From Micromonospora_G sp044458865 (GTDB lineage: Bacteria; Actinomycetota; Actinomycetes; Mycobacteriales; Micromonosporaceae): a DNA stretch of 64,000 nucleotides. Shown piece by piece: positions 15,873 through 24,721 of the stretch. Each line of letters opens with the position of its first letter. Position 1 is the stretch's first letter. The notes below the pieces were generated by a model. It did not search any database. It saw only the letters and a list, made by a program, of their open reading frames with translations, and was not told where the DNA came from. Location: NCBI RefSeq assembly GCF_044458865.1, contig NZ_JBITIH010000015.1, forward strand, positions 62,001 through 126,000. Direction: 5' to 3'. The position numbers were made by a program, and so were the translations under genes.

Positions 15873-17525
15873 CTACTTCTCTGCCGGCTGGTCGGTCCCG
15901 CCGTCGCGGTACCGGGTCACGGTCTCGCGGTTCTCGTCGCCCTCGAGCGGCGCGGCGGCCGGGTCGTTGACCTTCACCTCGTCCTGGTTACCCAGGAACT
16001 GCTGCTTGAACCGGCCGATGGCCTCGTCAAGGGCGTTGGTGATGTCGTCGTTCCAGTTGTTGGCGGCGATCGACTGCATGGTCGGCGCGTAGTTGCGGCC
16101 CAGGAAGTCGAGGAACTCGTTCTCGAACCGGCGGACGTCGGGGACCGCGATGTCGTCGAGCTTGCCCTCGGTGCCGGCCCAGACCGACACCACCTGCTGC
16201 TCGACCGCGAACGGCGAGTAGTTCGGCTGCTTGAGGAGCTCGACCAGGCGGGCGCCACGCTCGAGCTGGTTACGGGAGGCCCGGTCCAGGTCGGAGGCGA
16301 AGGCCGCGAACGCCTCCAGCTCGCGGTACTGGGCCAGGTCCAGCCGAAGCCGGCCGGCGACCTTCTTCATCGGCTTGACCTGCGCCGCGCCACCGACCCG
16401 GGAGACCGAGGTACCGACGTTGATCGCCGGCCGGACACCCTGGTTGAACAGCTCACCCTCAAGGAAGATCTGCCCGTCGGTGATGGAGATGACGTTGGTC
16501 GGGATGAACGCCGAGATGTCGTTGCCCTTGGTCTCGATGATCGGCAGACCGGTCATCGAACCGCCACCCAGCTCGTCGGAGAGCTTGGCGCAGCGCTCCA
16601 GCAGGCGGGAGTGGAGGTAGAAGACGTCACCCGGGTAGGCCTCGCGGCCCGGCGGGCGACGCAGCAGCAGCGACACGGCGCGGTACGCCTCGGCCTGCTT
16701 GGTCAGGTCGTCGAAGACGATCAGGACGTGCTTGCCGCCGTACATCCAGTGCTGCCCGATGGAGGAGCCGGCGTACGGAGCGATGTACTTGAAGCCGGCC
16801 GGGTCCGAGGCGGGCGAGGCGACGATGGTGGTGTACTCCATCGCGCCCTGCTCCTCAAGCAGGCCCTTCACGGAGGCGATGGTGGAGGCCTTCTGGCCGA
16901 TCGCCACGTAGATGCAGCGGACCTGCTTGGTCGGGTCGCCCGACCGCCAGTTGTCGCGCTGGTTGAGGATCGTGTCGATGGCGACCGTGGTCTTGCCGGT
17001 CTTCCGGTCACCGATGATCAGCTGACGCTGACCCCGGCCGATCGCGGTCATCGCGTCGATGGCCTTGATCCCGGTCTGCAGCGCCTCGGTGACACCCTGG
17101 CGGGCCATCACGTTCGGGGCCTGCAGCTCCAGCTCACGGTAGCCCTCGTTGGCGATCTCACCGAGGCCGTCGATCGGGTCACCGAGTGCGTTGACCACAC
17201 GACCGAGGAAGGCGTCGCCGACCGGGACGGAGAGCACCCGGCCGGTGCGCTTGACGCGCTGCCCCTCCTCGATGCCGGTGTAGTCACCGAGCACCACGGT
17301 GCCGATCTCGCGGACGTCGAGGTTCAGCGCCACACCGAGCGTGCCGTCCTCGAACTCCAGCAGCTCGTTGGCCATCGTCGAGGGGAGTCCCTCGACGTGC
17401 GCGATGCCGTCACCGGCGTCGGCGACGGTGCCGACCTCCTCGCGGGAGATGTCGGGCGAATAGGAGGAGACGTAGCGCTCCAGGGCGCCGCGGATCTCCT
17501 CCGACGAGATGGTCAGCTCGGCCAT
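15873..17525 (-). CDS. atpA: F1 ATP synthase alpha subunit
   Basis: The non-catalytic nucleotide-binding subunit of F1. It has a P-loop GDRKTGKTTVAIDTI, the conserved VGDAFLGRVVNALGDPIDG, IYVAIGQKASTIASV, SIGQHWMYGGKHVLIVFDDL, and the arginine-finger region ISVSRVGGAAQ-type (VGTSVSRVGGAAQVKPM). At 550 residues it has the C-terminal acidic/polar extension typical of actinobacteria (ending DGGTDQPAEK). A ribosome site (GAGGAAG) precedes the ATG at 17525. Confidence 0.97.
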   Translation of the reverse strand: MAELTISSEEIRGALERYVSSYSPDISREEVGTVADAGDGIAHVEGLPSTMANELLEFEDGTLGVALNLDVREIGTVVLGDYTGIEEGQRVKRTGRVLSVPVGDAFLGRVVNALGDPIDGLGEIANEGYRELELQAPNVMARQGVTEALQTGIKAIDAMTAIGRGQRQLIIGDRKTGKTTVAIDTILNQRDNWRSGDPTKQVRCIYVAIGQKASTIASVKGLLEEQGAMEYTTIVASPASDPAGFKYIAPYAGSSIGQHWMYGGKHVLIVFDDLTKQAEAYRAVSLLLRRPPGREAYPGDVFYLHSRLLERCAKLSDELGGGSMTGLPIIETKGNDISAFIPTNVISITDGQIFLEGELFNQGVRPAINVGTSVSRVGGAAQVKPMKKVAGRLRLDLAQYRELEAFAAFASDLDRASRNQLERGARLVELLKQPNYSPFAVEQQVVSVWAGTEGKLDDIAVPDVRRFENEFLDFLGRNYAPTMQSIAANNWNDDITNALDEAIGRFKQQFLGNQDEVKVNDPAAAPLEGDENRETVTRYRDGGTDQPAEK

Positions 17526-17591
17526 CCTCTGCTTCCTCTATTCAGGGCCCGGAGTTAACTCAGAGCGGCAGCTAAGTACGGCGTTCTGCGT

Positions 17592-18413
17592 TCAGCGCTT
17601 GCTGAGCGCGTTACGGGTTTCGGTGAGTCGGCGCAGGATGGTGCCGTCGTAGAGATCGGCACCGACCTGGACGCTCAGCCCGCCGAGCACGTGCGGGTCG
17701 ACCGTCTGCTTGACGGCGACCTCCCGACCGTAGATCTCGGTCAGCTTGGTGCTCAGCCGGCGCTCCTCATCCTCACCGAGGGGCGCCGCGACGGTCACGT
17801 AGGCCACCTGCCGGTCGCGGCGGTCGGCGGCCAGCTCCACCAGGCGGGTGAGCCCGTTGGAGAAGGACCGTCCGCCGAACCCGGCCAGGGCCACCTCGGC
17901 GAGGCGGATGGTCGACGGCTTGGCCTTGCCCGAGAGCAGTGTCCCGACCAGTTCGGCCCGCTGCGCCACCGGCGCGATCGGGTCGGAGAGGGCGTTGCTC
18001 AGAGCGGTGTCCGCCCCGACCACCTGACCGAAGCGGAACAGCTCGTCCTCGACCTCACCGAGGTCGCCGGCCCGGTCGGCGCTGGCGAGCAACGCCTCGA
18101 CCCCGAGCCGCTCGGTCCCGTCCAGCAGTTGGGACGGGGCCGACCAACGGCCGCCCACCAGTACGGTGAGCAGCTCCTTGGCGTCCGAGGTGACCTTGTC
18201 GCCGATCAGGCTGCCCAGCAGGGCGCCCCGCTCCTCACCGGTTCGAGCCGGGTCGGACAGGGCCCGCCGCAGCCGCGCCTCACGGCGCAGCAGATCGGCC
18301 ACGGCGAGGATCCCGTCGGCGGTGTCGGTGATCGCCGACGGCTGGGCGGTCTGGGCGTACGCGTCCAGACGTTCCGCGGCGGCGCCGTACGACTCCCGGC
18401 TGGCGGCCTGCAT
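17592..18413 (-). CDS. atpH: F1 ATP synthase delta subunit
   Basis: The stator delta (OSCP) subunit, linking F1 to the b subunits. The protein is 273 residues, longer than the 177 of E. coli, as in other actinobacteria. It has the C-terminal signature RRLSTKLTEIYGREVAVKQTVDPHVLGGLSVQVG. Its start overlaps the atpF stop (TGATG). Here atpF and atpH are separate genes, unlike the fused b-delta of mycobacteria. Confidence 0.93.
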   Translation of the reverse strand: MQAASRESYGAAAERLDAYAQTAQPSAITDTADGILAVADLLRREARLRRALSDPARTGEERGALLGSLIGDKVTSDAKELLTVLVGGRWSAPSQLLDGTERLGVEALLASADRAGDLGEVEDELFRFGQVVGADTALSNALSDPIAPVAQRAELVGTLLSGKAKPSTIRLAEVALAGFGGRSFSNGLTRLVELAADRRDRQVAYVTVAAPLGEDEERRLSTKLTEIYGREVAVKQTVDPHVLGGLSVQVGADLYDGTILRRLTETRNALSKR

Positions 18414-18949
18414 CAGCGGGCCCCCGCGCTCTCAAGGCCGGTCAGGAACCGCTCGACCGTGCCCTTCTGACGCGCCTCGTCGGCCAGCGACTCACCGACG
18501 ATCTTGCTAGCCAGGTCGACGGCGAGCGTGCCGACCTCCGCGCGCAGTTCGCGCACGATGGTCTGCCGTTCGGCGGCGAGCTGTTCCTTGCCGAGCGCGA
18601 TGATCCGGTCGGACTCCTCGCGCGCCTTGGCCAGGACGTCCTGTCGGATGCCCTCGGCGTCGGCCCGCGCGTCGTCACGGATCTTGGCGGCGTCGGTACG
18701 CGCCTCCGCCAACTGGGCCCGGTACTGCTCGAGCAGCTGGTTGGCCTCGGCCTGCGCGACCTCGGCCCGCTTGATGCCACCCTCGATCGCGTCGACGCGC
18801 GCCTGGAAGGTCTGCTCCATCCGCGGGAAGACGAACTTCATCAGCACGAAGCAGAGGATCGCGAAGGCGACCGAGCCAACCACGATCTCCTGCCAGAGCG
18901 GGAGAATCGGGTTGTGCTCTGTCGCGCCTTCAGCAGCGAGTGAATACAT
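18413..18949 (-). CDS. atpF: Fo ATP synthase b subunit
   Basis: The peripheral stalk subunit. One membrane helix near the N-terminus (EIVVGSVAFAILCFVLMKFVF) is followed by a long charged coiled coil rich in Ala, Glu, Gln and Arg (residues about 45-160). At 178 residues the size is typical. A GGAGGG ribosome site precedes the ATG at 18949. It overlaps atpH by one base and follows atpE by 32 bp. Confidence 0.94.
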   Translation of the reverse strand: MYSLAAEGATEHNPILPLWQEIVVGSVAFAILCFVLMKFVFPRMEQTFQARVDAIEGGIKRAEVAQAEANQLLEQYRAQLAEARTDAAKIRDDARADAEGIRQDVLAKAREESDRIIALGKEQLAAERQTIVRELRAEVGTLAVDLASKIVGESLADEARQKGTVERFLTGLESAGAR

Positions 18950-18981
18950 ATGAACCCTCCGTTGACGAAGGCCGGCGGGAC

Positions 18982-19212
18982 CTAGAGCGCGCCCTGCCAG
19001 ATGAAGCCGAACGCGATGCCGAGCAGGGCGAGCGCCTCGATCACGGCGAAGCCGATCCAGACGTAGGGCAGGGTGATCCGCGACGACTCAGGCTGACGCG
19101 CGGTCGAGTTGATGTACGCGGCGAAGACCAGGCCGACGCCGATACCCGGGCCGATGGCGGCAAGGCCGTAACCGATGGCGGCGACGCTGCCCTCTACTGC
19201 GGCGATGTCCAT
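18982..19212 (-). CDS. atpE: Fo ATP synthase c subunit
   Basis: The proteolipid that forms the c-ring. It is a 76-residue two-helix hairpin. The first helix is glycine-rich (IGYGLAAIGPGIGVGLVFAAY), then a polar loop (ARQPE), and the second helix has the proton-carrying carboxylate in IGFAVIEALALLGIAFGF. The ATG at 19212 is preferred over the longer frame (19236) because AGGAGG lies 9 nt upstream. A small hairpin (GCGTGAC/GTCACGC) lies between atpB and atpE and might tune the high translation this subunit needs. Confidence 0.95.
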   Translation of the reverse strand: MDIAAVEGSVAAIGYGLAAIGPGIGVGLVFAAYINSTARQPESSRITLPYVWIGFAVIEALALLGIAFGFIWQGAL

Positions 19213-19280
19213 TAGTGGGTTCCTCCTGGTTATCACGCGTGACGGTCACGCGGGACGACAACGGTTGTGCGGTTGTGGAA

Positions 19281-20075
19281 TCAGTGCTCTTCGGCGACAG
19301 CGCCCTGGACGTAGCTGGCGGTCAGCACGACGAAGACGTAGGCCTGCAGGACGATGACCAGTCCTTCGAGGAAGGTCAGCGCGACGGTCATCACCCAGGA
19401 GAGCACCGAGACCGGAGCCAGCAGCGGAGTCGCGTTGATCATCGCGAAGCCACCGAGGGTGAAGACCAGCAGGAGCATGTGGCCGGCGAACATGTTCGCG
19501 AACAGACGCACGGCCAGTGAGAACGGGCGGACCAGGAACGTCGAGAAGAACTCGATCGGGATCAGCAGCGGCAGGATGTACCACGGCGCCGGCGGGATCA
19601 GGGAGTGCTTGAAGAACTTCCCCGCTCCGTGGTGCCGGATACCCACCCAGATGAACATCACGTAGCTGATCGCCGCGAAGATCGCCGGGAAGGCGATGTG
19701 CGAGTTCGGCGAGATCTGGATCAGCGGAACGATGCTGAACAGGTTCGTCAGCAGGATGAAGCAGAAGAGCGTGGTGAAGTAGGGCGCGAAGGCGACTCCG
19801 CGGTGCCCGATCATCTCCACGGCAATGTTGTTGCGGACGAAGCCGTAGATCGACTCAGCGAACCACTGCTTCTTGGTCGGCACCAGCTGCGGGTTCCGGT
19901 AGCTCAACAGGAAGAAGAGGATGAGCAATCCGGCCGCGAGCCAGACCAGCAGGGTGATCTTGGTGACCCAGAGCGAATGTTCGCCCCAGGGGGCGATGCT
20001 GGGCAGGAAGAAGTCCCCCACGCTGGGTGGAAACGGGGAATCGCCCTCCGCGAGGACGACCGTTTGTCCGATCAC
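19281..20075 (-). CDS. atpB: Fo ATP synthase a subunit
   Basis: The membrane subunit providing the proton half-channels. It has about six membrane helices. The conserved arginine lies in VRPFSLAVRLFANMFAGHMLL, and VALTFLEGLVIVLQAYVFVVLTASYVQGA forms the last helix. The length of 264 residues is normal. It follows the AtpZ/AtpI-like gene by 12 bp and is the first core gene of the atp operon. Confidence 0.95.
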   Translation of the reverse strand: MIGQTVVLAEGDSPFPPSVGDFFLPSIAPWGEHSLWVTKITLLVWLAAGLLILFFLLSYRNPQLVPTKKQWFAESIYGFVRNNIAVEMIGHRGVAFAPYFTTLFCFILLTNLFSIVPLIQISPNSHIAFPAIFAAISYVMFIWVGIRHHGAGKFFKHSLIPPAPWYILPLLIPIEFFSTFLVRPFSLAVRLFANMFAGHMLLLVFTLGGFAMINATPLLAPVSVLSWVMTVALTFLEGLVIVLQAYVFVVLTASYVQGAVAEEH

Positions 20076-20087
20076 CGCGTCCCTTCC

Positions 20088-20330
20088 CTAGTTAGGCGGC
20101 GCGCCGAGCCGGCGGATGACCAGGTAGATCCCCCCGGCCGCGCCGAGCACTACCCCAATTCCGATGGCGACGCCACCGGTATCGAGCCATCGGTCGACCA
20201 GCCAGCCGATGAGTCCCCACACCAACATCCCTGCGATCAGGTACGCGAGCGCGGTCCATCCCTGACCGGCGTTGGGCGGCGGATAGTCGCCCGAGCCGTC
20301 AGCGGAGTGGGGGGTTTGGTCACCGGCCAT
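20088..20330 (-). CDS. AtpZ/AtpI-family small membrane protein
   Basis: An 80-residue protein with two membrane helices: GWTALAYLIAGMLVWGLIGWLVDRWL and GVAIGIGVVLGAAGGIYLVIRRL. This matches the AtpZ/AtpI family, which forms a Mg/Ca channel or helps assemble the c-ring. I chose ATG 20330 (MAGDQTPHS); the frame is open to 20384, but those extra residues have no support. It lies directly upstream of atpB. Confidence 0.8.
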   Translation of the reverse strand: MAGDQTPHSADGSGDYPPPNAGQGWTALAYLIAGMLVWGLIGWLVDRWLDTGGVAIGIGVVLGAAGGIYLVIRRLGAPPN

Positions 20331-20479
20331 GACGGGGCGAACGATATCAGCCAGAAAGACGAGGCAAGGAGGCACCCCCCGCACAACCGATGTGTGTGGG
20401 CGTCTTCGGGCGCGGCGTCGTCTGGAGGCACGCTACTCCGCTTCGGCCCGCTGGGAAATGACCGATCACGGACAGTCTT

Positions 20480-21007
20480 TTACGCGCTGGTCGCCTCGGC
20501 GAGTCGCCGAAGGTGAACGGTACTGATCCACCAGATGTGCACACCGGTCCAGACGACCACCGCGACGGACAACCCGAGCGCCAACGGCACCAGTCCTGGC
20601 CAGCCCGTAGCCGCCGCGGCGGCCATCAGCACCCCGAACACCGAAAATTTGGCCACGTACATCGCCAGACCGAACGGTAGGACCAACTGCGGGTCCAACG
20701 AATCGGCCCAGGCGACAACCAAAGTGGAGGATGTATAACTGAGAGTGACCACAGCAACGCCGATCGCCGCACCGATGGCACCGGCCGTACCGACGGTGAG
20801 GCCGCCGACGAGCGCGGACAGGGCGATCAGCGCCGCCGAGGCGGCCAACAGCGGCGGCAGATGCCGCAGTCGCCAGTAGCGGTCCGCCGGCACGACCGGC
20901 TCCGCGACACCTGCGACCGACCCCGGGTCGACGTTCTGTTCGGTCGGGACAGGGTCTGGGGTCTCGTCCGGGACGGCCTCGGCCCGGTCCCGCGTCAGCT
21001 CAGCCAC
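20480..21007 (-). CDS. AtpI-like four-helix membrane protein
   Basis: A protein of about 175 residues with a charged Pro/Glu/Asp-rich N-terminus and four hydrophobic segments (LPPLLAASAALIALSALVGG; GAIGAAIGVAVVTLSYTSS; LVLPFGLAMYVAKFSVFGVL; LVPLALGLSVAVVVWTGVHI). Position and topology match the poorly conserved subunit-I-type protein that heads actinobacterial atp operons. The GTG at 21007 overlaps the glyA stop by eight bases and is preferred; a start at 21046 is possible. It may assist c-ring assembly or ion transport. Confidence 0.7.
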   Translation of the reverse strand: MAELTRDRAEAVPDETPDPVPTEQNVDPGSVAGVAEPVVPADRYWRLRHLPPLLAASAALIALSALVGGLTVGTAGAIGAAIGVAVVTLSYTSSTLVVAWADSLDPQLVLPFGLAMYVAKFSVFGVLMAAAAATGWPGLVPLALGLSVAVVVWTGVHIWWISTVHLRRLAEATSA

Positions 21008-22277
21008 GGGGGTACGCCGGGAAGCTCGCGACCAGGTCCGCGACATCGCGGGCGACCTCGGTCAGAGTGTCGGCGCCCCCCGCGGCGGCCGGGTCGGTCC
21101 GGATCGCCCGGGAGATCAGTGTCGCGATCTGCCGCATCTCGCCCTCTCGCATACCTTGTGTGGTGACGCTCGGCGTGCCGACCCGGATCCCGGAGGCGAC
21201 CGCCGGCTTACGCGGGTCGTACGGAATCGCGTTCTTGTTCAGGGTGATCGTCGCCCGGTCCGCCCGCTCCTCCGCGTCCCGCCCGGTGACGTCCAGCCCA
21301 CGCAGATCGACCAGGGCCAGGTGGGTGTCGGTGCCCCCGGAGACGGGACGCATCCCCTCCGCCGTCAACCCGTCGGCCAACGCCCGCGCGTTCCGGACCA
21401 CCTGGGTCGCGTACGCCTTGAACTCGGGTTGCGCGGCCTCGCGCAACGCGACCGCCTTCGCCGCGACGGCGTGCATCAACGGCCCACCCTGGGTGAAGGG
21501 GAAGACAGCCTTGTCGATCCGGTCGGCAAGCGACTCCCGACAGAGGATCATTCCGCCGCGTGGCCCCCGGAGCACCTTGTGGGTGGTGAAGCAGACCACG
21601 TCCGCGTGCGGCACCGGCGACGGAATCGCCCCACCGGCAACCAGGCCGATGAAATGCGCGGCGTCCACCATCAGGTACGCCCCGACCTCGTCGGCGATCT
21701 CGCGGAACCGGGCGAAGTCGATCAGACGGGGGTAGGCGGTGGCGCCACAAATGATCAGCTTCGGTCGGTGCGCGATCGCCAGGTCGCGTACCTCGTCATA
21801 GTCGATCAGCTCGGTGTCCCGGCGCACGGTGTAGCCGACGGGCGCGAACCACTTACCGGAGAAGTTGACCCGGCTACCGTGGGTCAGGTGACCGCCGTGC
21901 GGCAGTTCCATCGCCAGCACCGTGTCACCCGGCTGCACCAGCGCCGCGTACGCGGCCAGGTTCGCGCTCGCCCCGGAGTGCGGTTGCAGGTTGGCGTGCT
22001 CGGCGCCGAACAGCTCCCTGGCCCGGGAGATACCGATCTCCTCGGCCCGGTCCACCTCGGCGCAGCCGCCGTAGTAGCGCCGGCCCGGATAACCCTCGGC
22101 GTACTTGTTGGTCAGCGTCGAACCGAGCGCGGCCAGCACCGCCGGCGAGGTCAGGTTCTCGCTGGCGATCAGTTGCAACCCGCCCCGCAGCCGGTCCAGT
22201 TCACCCAGGACCACGCCCGCGATCTCCGGGTCGGTGGCCGCCAACTCGTCGAAGTCGGGTCCAAAGAACGTGCTCAT
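21000..22277 (-). CDS. glyA: Serine hydroxymethyltransferase
   Basis: A PLP enzyme interconverting serine and glycine with tetrahydrofolate, the main source of one-carbon units. The 425-residue protein has QLIASENLTSPAVL near the start, NKYAEGYPGRRYYGGC, LQPHSGASANLAAYAAL, VDAAHFIGLVAGG, and the PLP-binding lysine in VVCFTTHKVLRGPRGGMIL. The C-terminal IRVGTPSVTTQGMREGEM is also typical. It lies upstream of the atp operon, as in Streptomyces. The wecA/rfe gene often found between glyA and atpI is absent here. Confidence 0.96.
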   Translation of the reverse strand: MSTFFGPDFDELAATDPEIAGVVLGELDRLRGGLQLIASENLTSPAVLAALGSTLTNKYAEGYPGRRYYGGCAEVDRAEEIGISRARELFGAEHANLQPHSGASANLAAYAALVQPGDTVLAMELPHGGHLTHGSRVNFSGKWFAPVGYTVRRDTELIDYDEVRDLAIAHRPKLIICGATAYPRLIDFARFREIADEVGAYLMVDAAHFIGLVAGGAIPSPVPHADVVCFTTHKVLRGPRGGMILCRESLADRIDKAVFPFTQGGPLMHAVAAKAVALREAAQPEFKAYATQVVRNARALADGLTAEGMRPVSGGTDTHLALVDLRGLDVTGRDAEERADRATITLNKNAIPYDPRKPAVASGIRVGTPSVTTQGMREGEMRQIATLISRAIRTDPAAAGGADTLTEVARDVADLVASFPAYPRG

Positions 22278-22401
22278 CGTGGTCTCCTCGTCGGGTGCGC
22301 CACCGCTGTGGAGTGTACGGAGGACCCTCCGTGTAATCCACGCACGCCCTGCTCAGGGGTGGGATGGACGACCACGTTCGGGGCCACGACGGCGACCCGG
22401 C

Positions 22402-23025
22402 TCAGGGCAGCAGCGTGGCGGCGAGCGGGTCCACCGTCTCTTCGATCTCGTCGGCGACCCGGCGGAAGGACTGGTCGCCCCGCCCCCACGGATCGTCGAG
22501 GTCGTCCGTCGGCAACGGCTCGCTGCCCTGCCGGGCCGCGTCGACCGCCGCCACCAGCTCGACCCCACGGGCGTAGACCGCCTCGGGGGTGGCCGCCGCG
22601 GCCGGCAGCCGGGAGAGGTCCGCGGTGGCGAGCAGCCGGCCGAACTCACCGAGCACGAAGGTACGCGCGGCCGCGTCCGGGCGGAGCGCGACGACGTACT
22701 CCTGCTGGTCTGCGGTGGCGGTCAGGACCAGGTCGGCGGCGTCGATCTGGTCCGAACGGAGCTTGCGGGCGGCGAAACCCTCGACGGCACCGCCGCGCAA
22801 CAGAACCTGACGGGCGGCGGGCGGGTTCATCTCCTCGCCCGCGTGCCAGCCGCCGGTGCCGGCGCTGTGACTGTGCAGCAGCTCGTCGGCGAGCGCCTGG
22901 TCGACCGGCGTACCGTCCGCGTGTCGGGCGAGCCGCTCGCGGATCGCAAAGGTGAGCAGCCGTTCGGCCATCGGCGAGCGGCAGATGTTGCCCATGCAGA
23001 CGTGCAGGACGGTGAACGGCGGCAC
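22402..23025 (-). CDS. Low-molecular-weight protein tyrosine phosphatase
   Basis: A 207-residue protein with the LMW-PTP signature VLHVCMGNICRSPMAE at the N-terminus (CX5R loop, Cys10), and the general-acid DDLDDPWG near residue 177, as in family members. It is longer than the usual 150-160 residues because of an insertion around residues 35-55. These phosphatases act on protein tyrosines or regulate polysaccharide kinases. Its GTG follows the sua5 stop with no gap (TGAGTG), so the genes are coupled. The position downstream of sua5 and prmC is conserved in actinobacteria. Confidence 0.88.
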   Translation of the reverse strand: MPPFTVLHVCMGNICRSPMAERLLTFAIRERLARHADGTPVDQALADELLHSHSAGTGGWHAGEEMNPPAARQVLLRGGAVEGFAARKLRSDQIDAADLVLTATADQQEYVVALRPDAAARTFVLGEFGRLLATADLSRLPAAAATPEAVYARGVELVAAVDAARQGSEPLPTDDLDDPWGRGDQSFRRVADEIEETVDPLAATLLP

Positions 23026-23670
23026 TCAGCCCCCCTGGGCCTGAAGGTCGGGCACGACGTCGCGGAGCTTCTCCCACGGGATCGCCCCCTGCCGGACCAC
23101 CCGGGGCACCTCGCCGGTGAGGTCGACGATCGTGCTCGGCACCGGGTCCGGGCAGGGCCCGGCCTCCAGGTAGGCCCGGACCGCGTAACCAAGCTGGTCG
23201 CGGGCCTCCTCGGCGGTGACCGCCGCCGGCTGTCCGTGCTTGTTCGCCGAGGAGACGGCCATCGGGCCGGTCTCCCGGAGCACCTCCAGGGCCACCGGGT
23301 GCAGCGGCATCCGGACGGCCACGGTGCCGGAGGTGTCGCCGAGGTCCCACTGCAGGCTCGGCGAGTGCTCGACGATGATCGTCAGTGCCCCCGGCCAGAA
23401 GGCCGCGACCAGGTCACGGGCGGCCTGCGGCAGGGTGAAGACCAGCCCGTCCAGGGTGTGCCGGGAACCGACCAGGACCGGCGAGGGGACGTTACGGCCC
23501 CGCCCCTTGGCGTTCAGCATCGCGGTGACGGCGTAGGGCGTGAACGCGTCGGCGCCGACGCCGTAGACCGTGTCGGTCGGCAGGACGATCAGTTCACCGT
23601 TCTTGACCGCCTCGATCGCGGCGGCGATCCCACGGTCGCGCTCGGCGAGGGACCGGCAATCGTAGAGCAT
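23026..23670 (-). CDS. L-threonylcarbamoyladenylate synthase (Sua5/YwlC/YrdC)
   Basis: It makes threonylcarbamoyl-AMP from threonine, bicarbonate and ATP, for the t6A37 modification of tRNAs that read ANN codons. The motif ELIVLPTDTVYGVGADAF is diagnostic, followed by KGRGRNVPSPVLVGS and VAVRMPLHPVALEVLRETG and AVSSANKHGQPAAVT. The ATG at 23670 overlaps the prmC stop (TGATG). The C-terminal Sua5 domain is absent, so this is the short YrdC form (about 214 residues). Confidence 0.92.
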   Translation of the reverse strand: MLYDCRSLAERDRGIAAAIEAVKNGELIVLPTDTVYGVGADAFTPYAVTAMLNAKGRGRNVPSPVLVGSRHTLDGLVFTLPQAARDLVAAFWPGALTIIVEHSPSLQWDLGDTSGTVAVRMPLHPVALEVLRETGPMAVSSANKHGQPAAVTAEEARDQLGYAVRAYLEAGPCPDPVPSTIVDLTGEVPRVVRQGAIPWEKLRDVVPDLQAQGG

Positions 23671-24647
23671 CACGAGGAGCCAGTCTGCCACGCCGGAGCG
23701 GCTTCGTCGGCACTGGTGCCGGCCGAACGACGTGCGGTGACGAACCGGGGCCGACCAGCCAGGTCGGGATGGTCCCGTACCTCCGCGAAGGCGCCGTGCG
23801 CGCGGAGCAACGCCGGCACCGCCTCGGCGTGGGTGTCATCGTGCTCGATGCCGAGCAGCCCACCGGGGCGCAGCAGGGCCGCGGCGCGGTCCAGCACCGG
23901 ACGGATCACCGCCAGGCCGTCCGCGCCACCGAAGACCGCCTCCGCCGGGTCGTGATCGGCCACCTCCGGGGGTACGGCGATCGCCTCCGGCACGTACGGC
24001 GGATTGCAGAGCAACACGTCCACCCGCCCGGCCAGATCGGTGAGCAACCCCGGATCGGTCACGTCGCCGGCCACCACCTCGATCGGCCGGTCCCCGGCGG
24101 CGGCCCGCTCGGCGGCGTTGCGGCGCAGCCAGACCAGCGCCTCGGTGGACCGCTCGACCGCCACCACCCGGGCGCCCGGCACCTCGTCGGCGACGGAGAG
24201 TGCGATCGCACCGCTGCCGCTGCAGAGGTCGACCACGACCGGATCACCCGCCCCACCCGTACCGCTGGCCTCGCCGGCTATCCGTTTCGCCGCGTCGACG
24301 CCGACACCGGCGAGCAGTTCCGTCTCCGGTCGGGGGATGAAGACACCGGGTCCGACCGCCAGCTCCAGGTAACGAAACGGTGCCGATCCGAGCAGGTGCT
24401 GCAACGGTTCACGGCCGGCCCGCCGGGCCACCAACGCCCGAAACCGCTCCAGTTGGGCGGGGGTGAACCGGGCGGTCAGCGCCAGTCGTCCCCGCGAGAT
24501 GTCCAGCACGTACGCGGCCAGCAACTCGGCCTCGACCCGTGCCGGTCCGATCCCGGCCGCGCTCAGCACCCCGGTCGCGTCGGCGACCGCGACCGAGGGA
24601 CGCAATCGTTCTGACCCTTCGGCGGGCTGCTGTAGGAAATCTGTCAC
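23670..24647 (-). CDS. prmC: Release factor glutamine N5-methyltransferase
   Basis: It methylates the Gln of the GGQ motif in release factors. It has the N-terminal helical domain (AAGIGPARVEAELLAAYVL) and the catalytic domain with VVDLCSGSGAIALSVADEVP (SAM site) and the substrate motif DVLLCNPPYVPE (NPPY). I chose GTG 24647; the frame opens at 24677. The target gene prfA lies upstream on the same strand, but a plus-strand GGDEF gene now separates them, so prmC must have its own promoter. Confidence 0.92.
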   Translation of the reverse strand: MTDFLQQPAEGSERLRPSVAVADATGVLSAAGIGPARVEAELLAAYVLDISRGRLALTARFTPAQLERFRALVARRAGREPLQHLLGSAPFRYLELAVGPGVFIPRPETELLAGVGVDAAKRIAGEASGTGGAGDPVVVDLCSGSGAIALSVADEVPGARVVAVERSTEALVWLRRNAAERAAAGDRPIEVVAGDVTDPGLLTDLAGRVDVLLCNPPYVPEAIAVPPEVADHDPAEAVFGGADGLAVIRPVLDRAAALLRPGGLLGIEHDDTHAEAVPALLRAHGAFAEVRDHPDLAGRPRFVTARRSAGTSADEAAPAWQTGSS

Positions 24648-24721
24648 GCCATAATCATGAGACGTCGGGTGGGGCACCGGTGACGGGTGCCGGCCGTCCG
24701 CGATTCGTAGGAGGTTTGCGC

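Noticed and set aside
13456..17558. Long plus-strand frames (559 and 574 residues) opposite atpD, atpG and atpA
   Set aside because: They are antisense to highly conserved ATP synthase genes, show no recognisable motif, and have no ribosome sites.
22278..22401. Possible glycine riboswitch or other leader before glyA
   Set aside because: The glyA leader is short and shows no conserved riboswitch core or paired aptamer.
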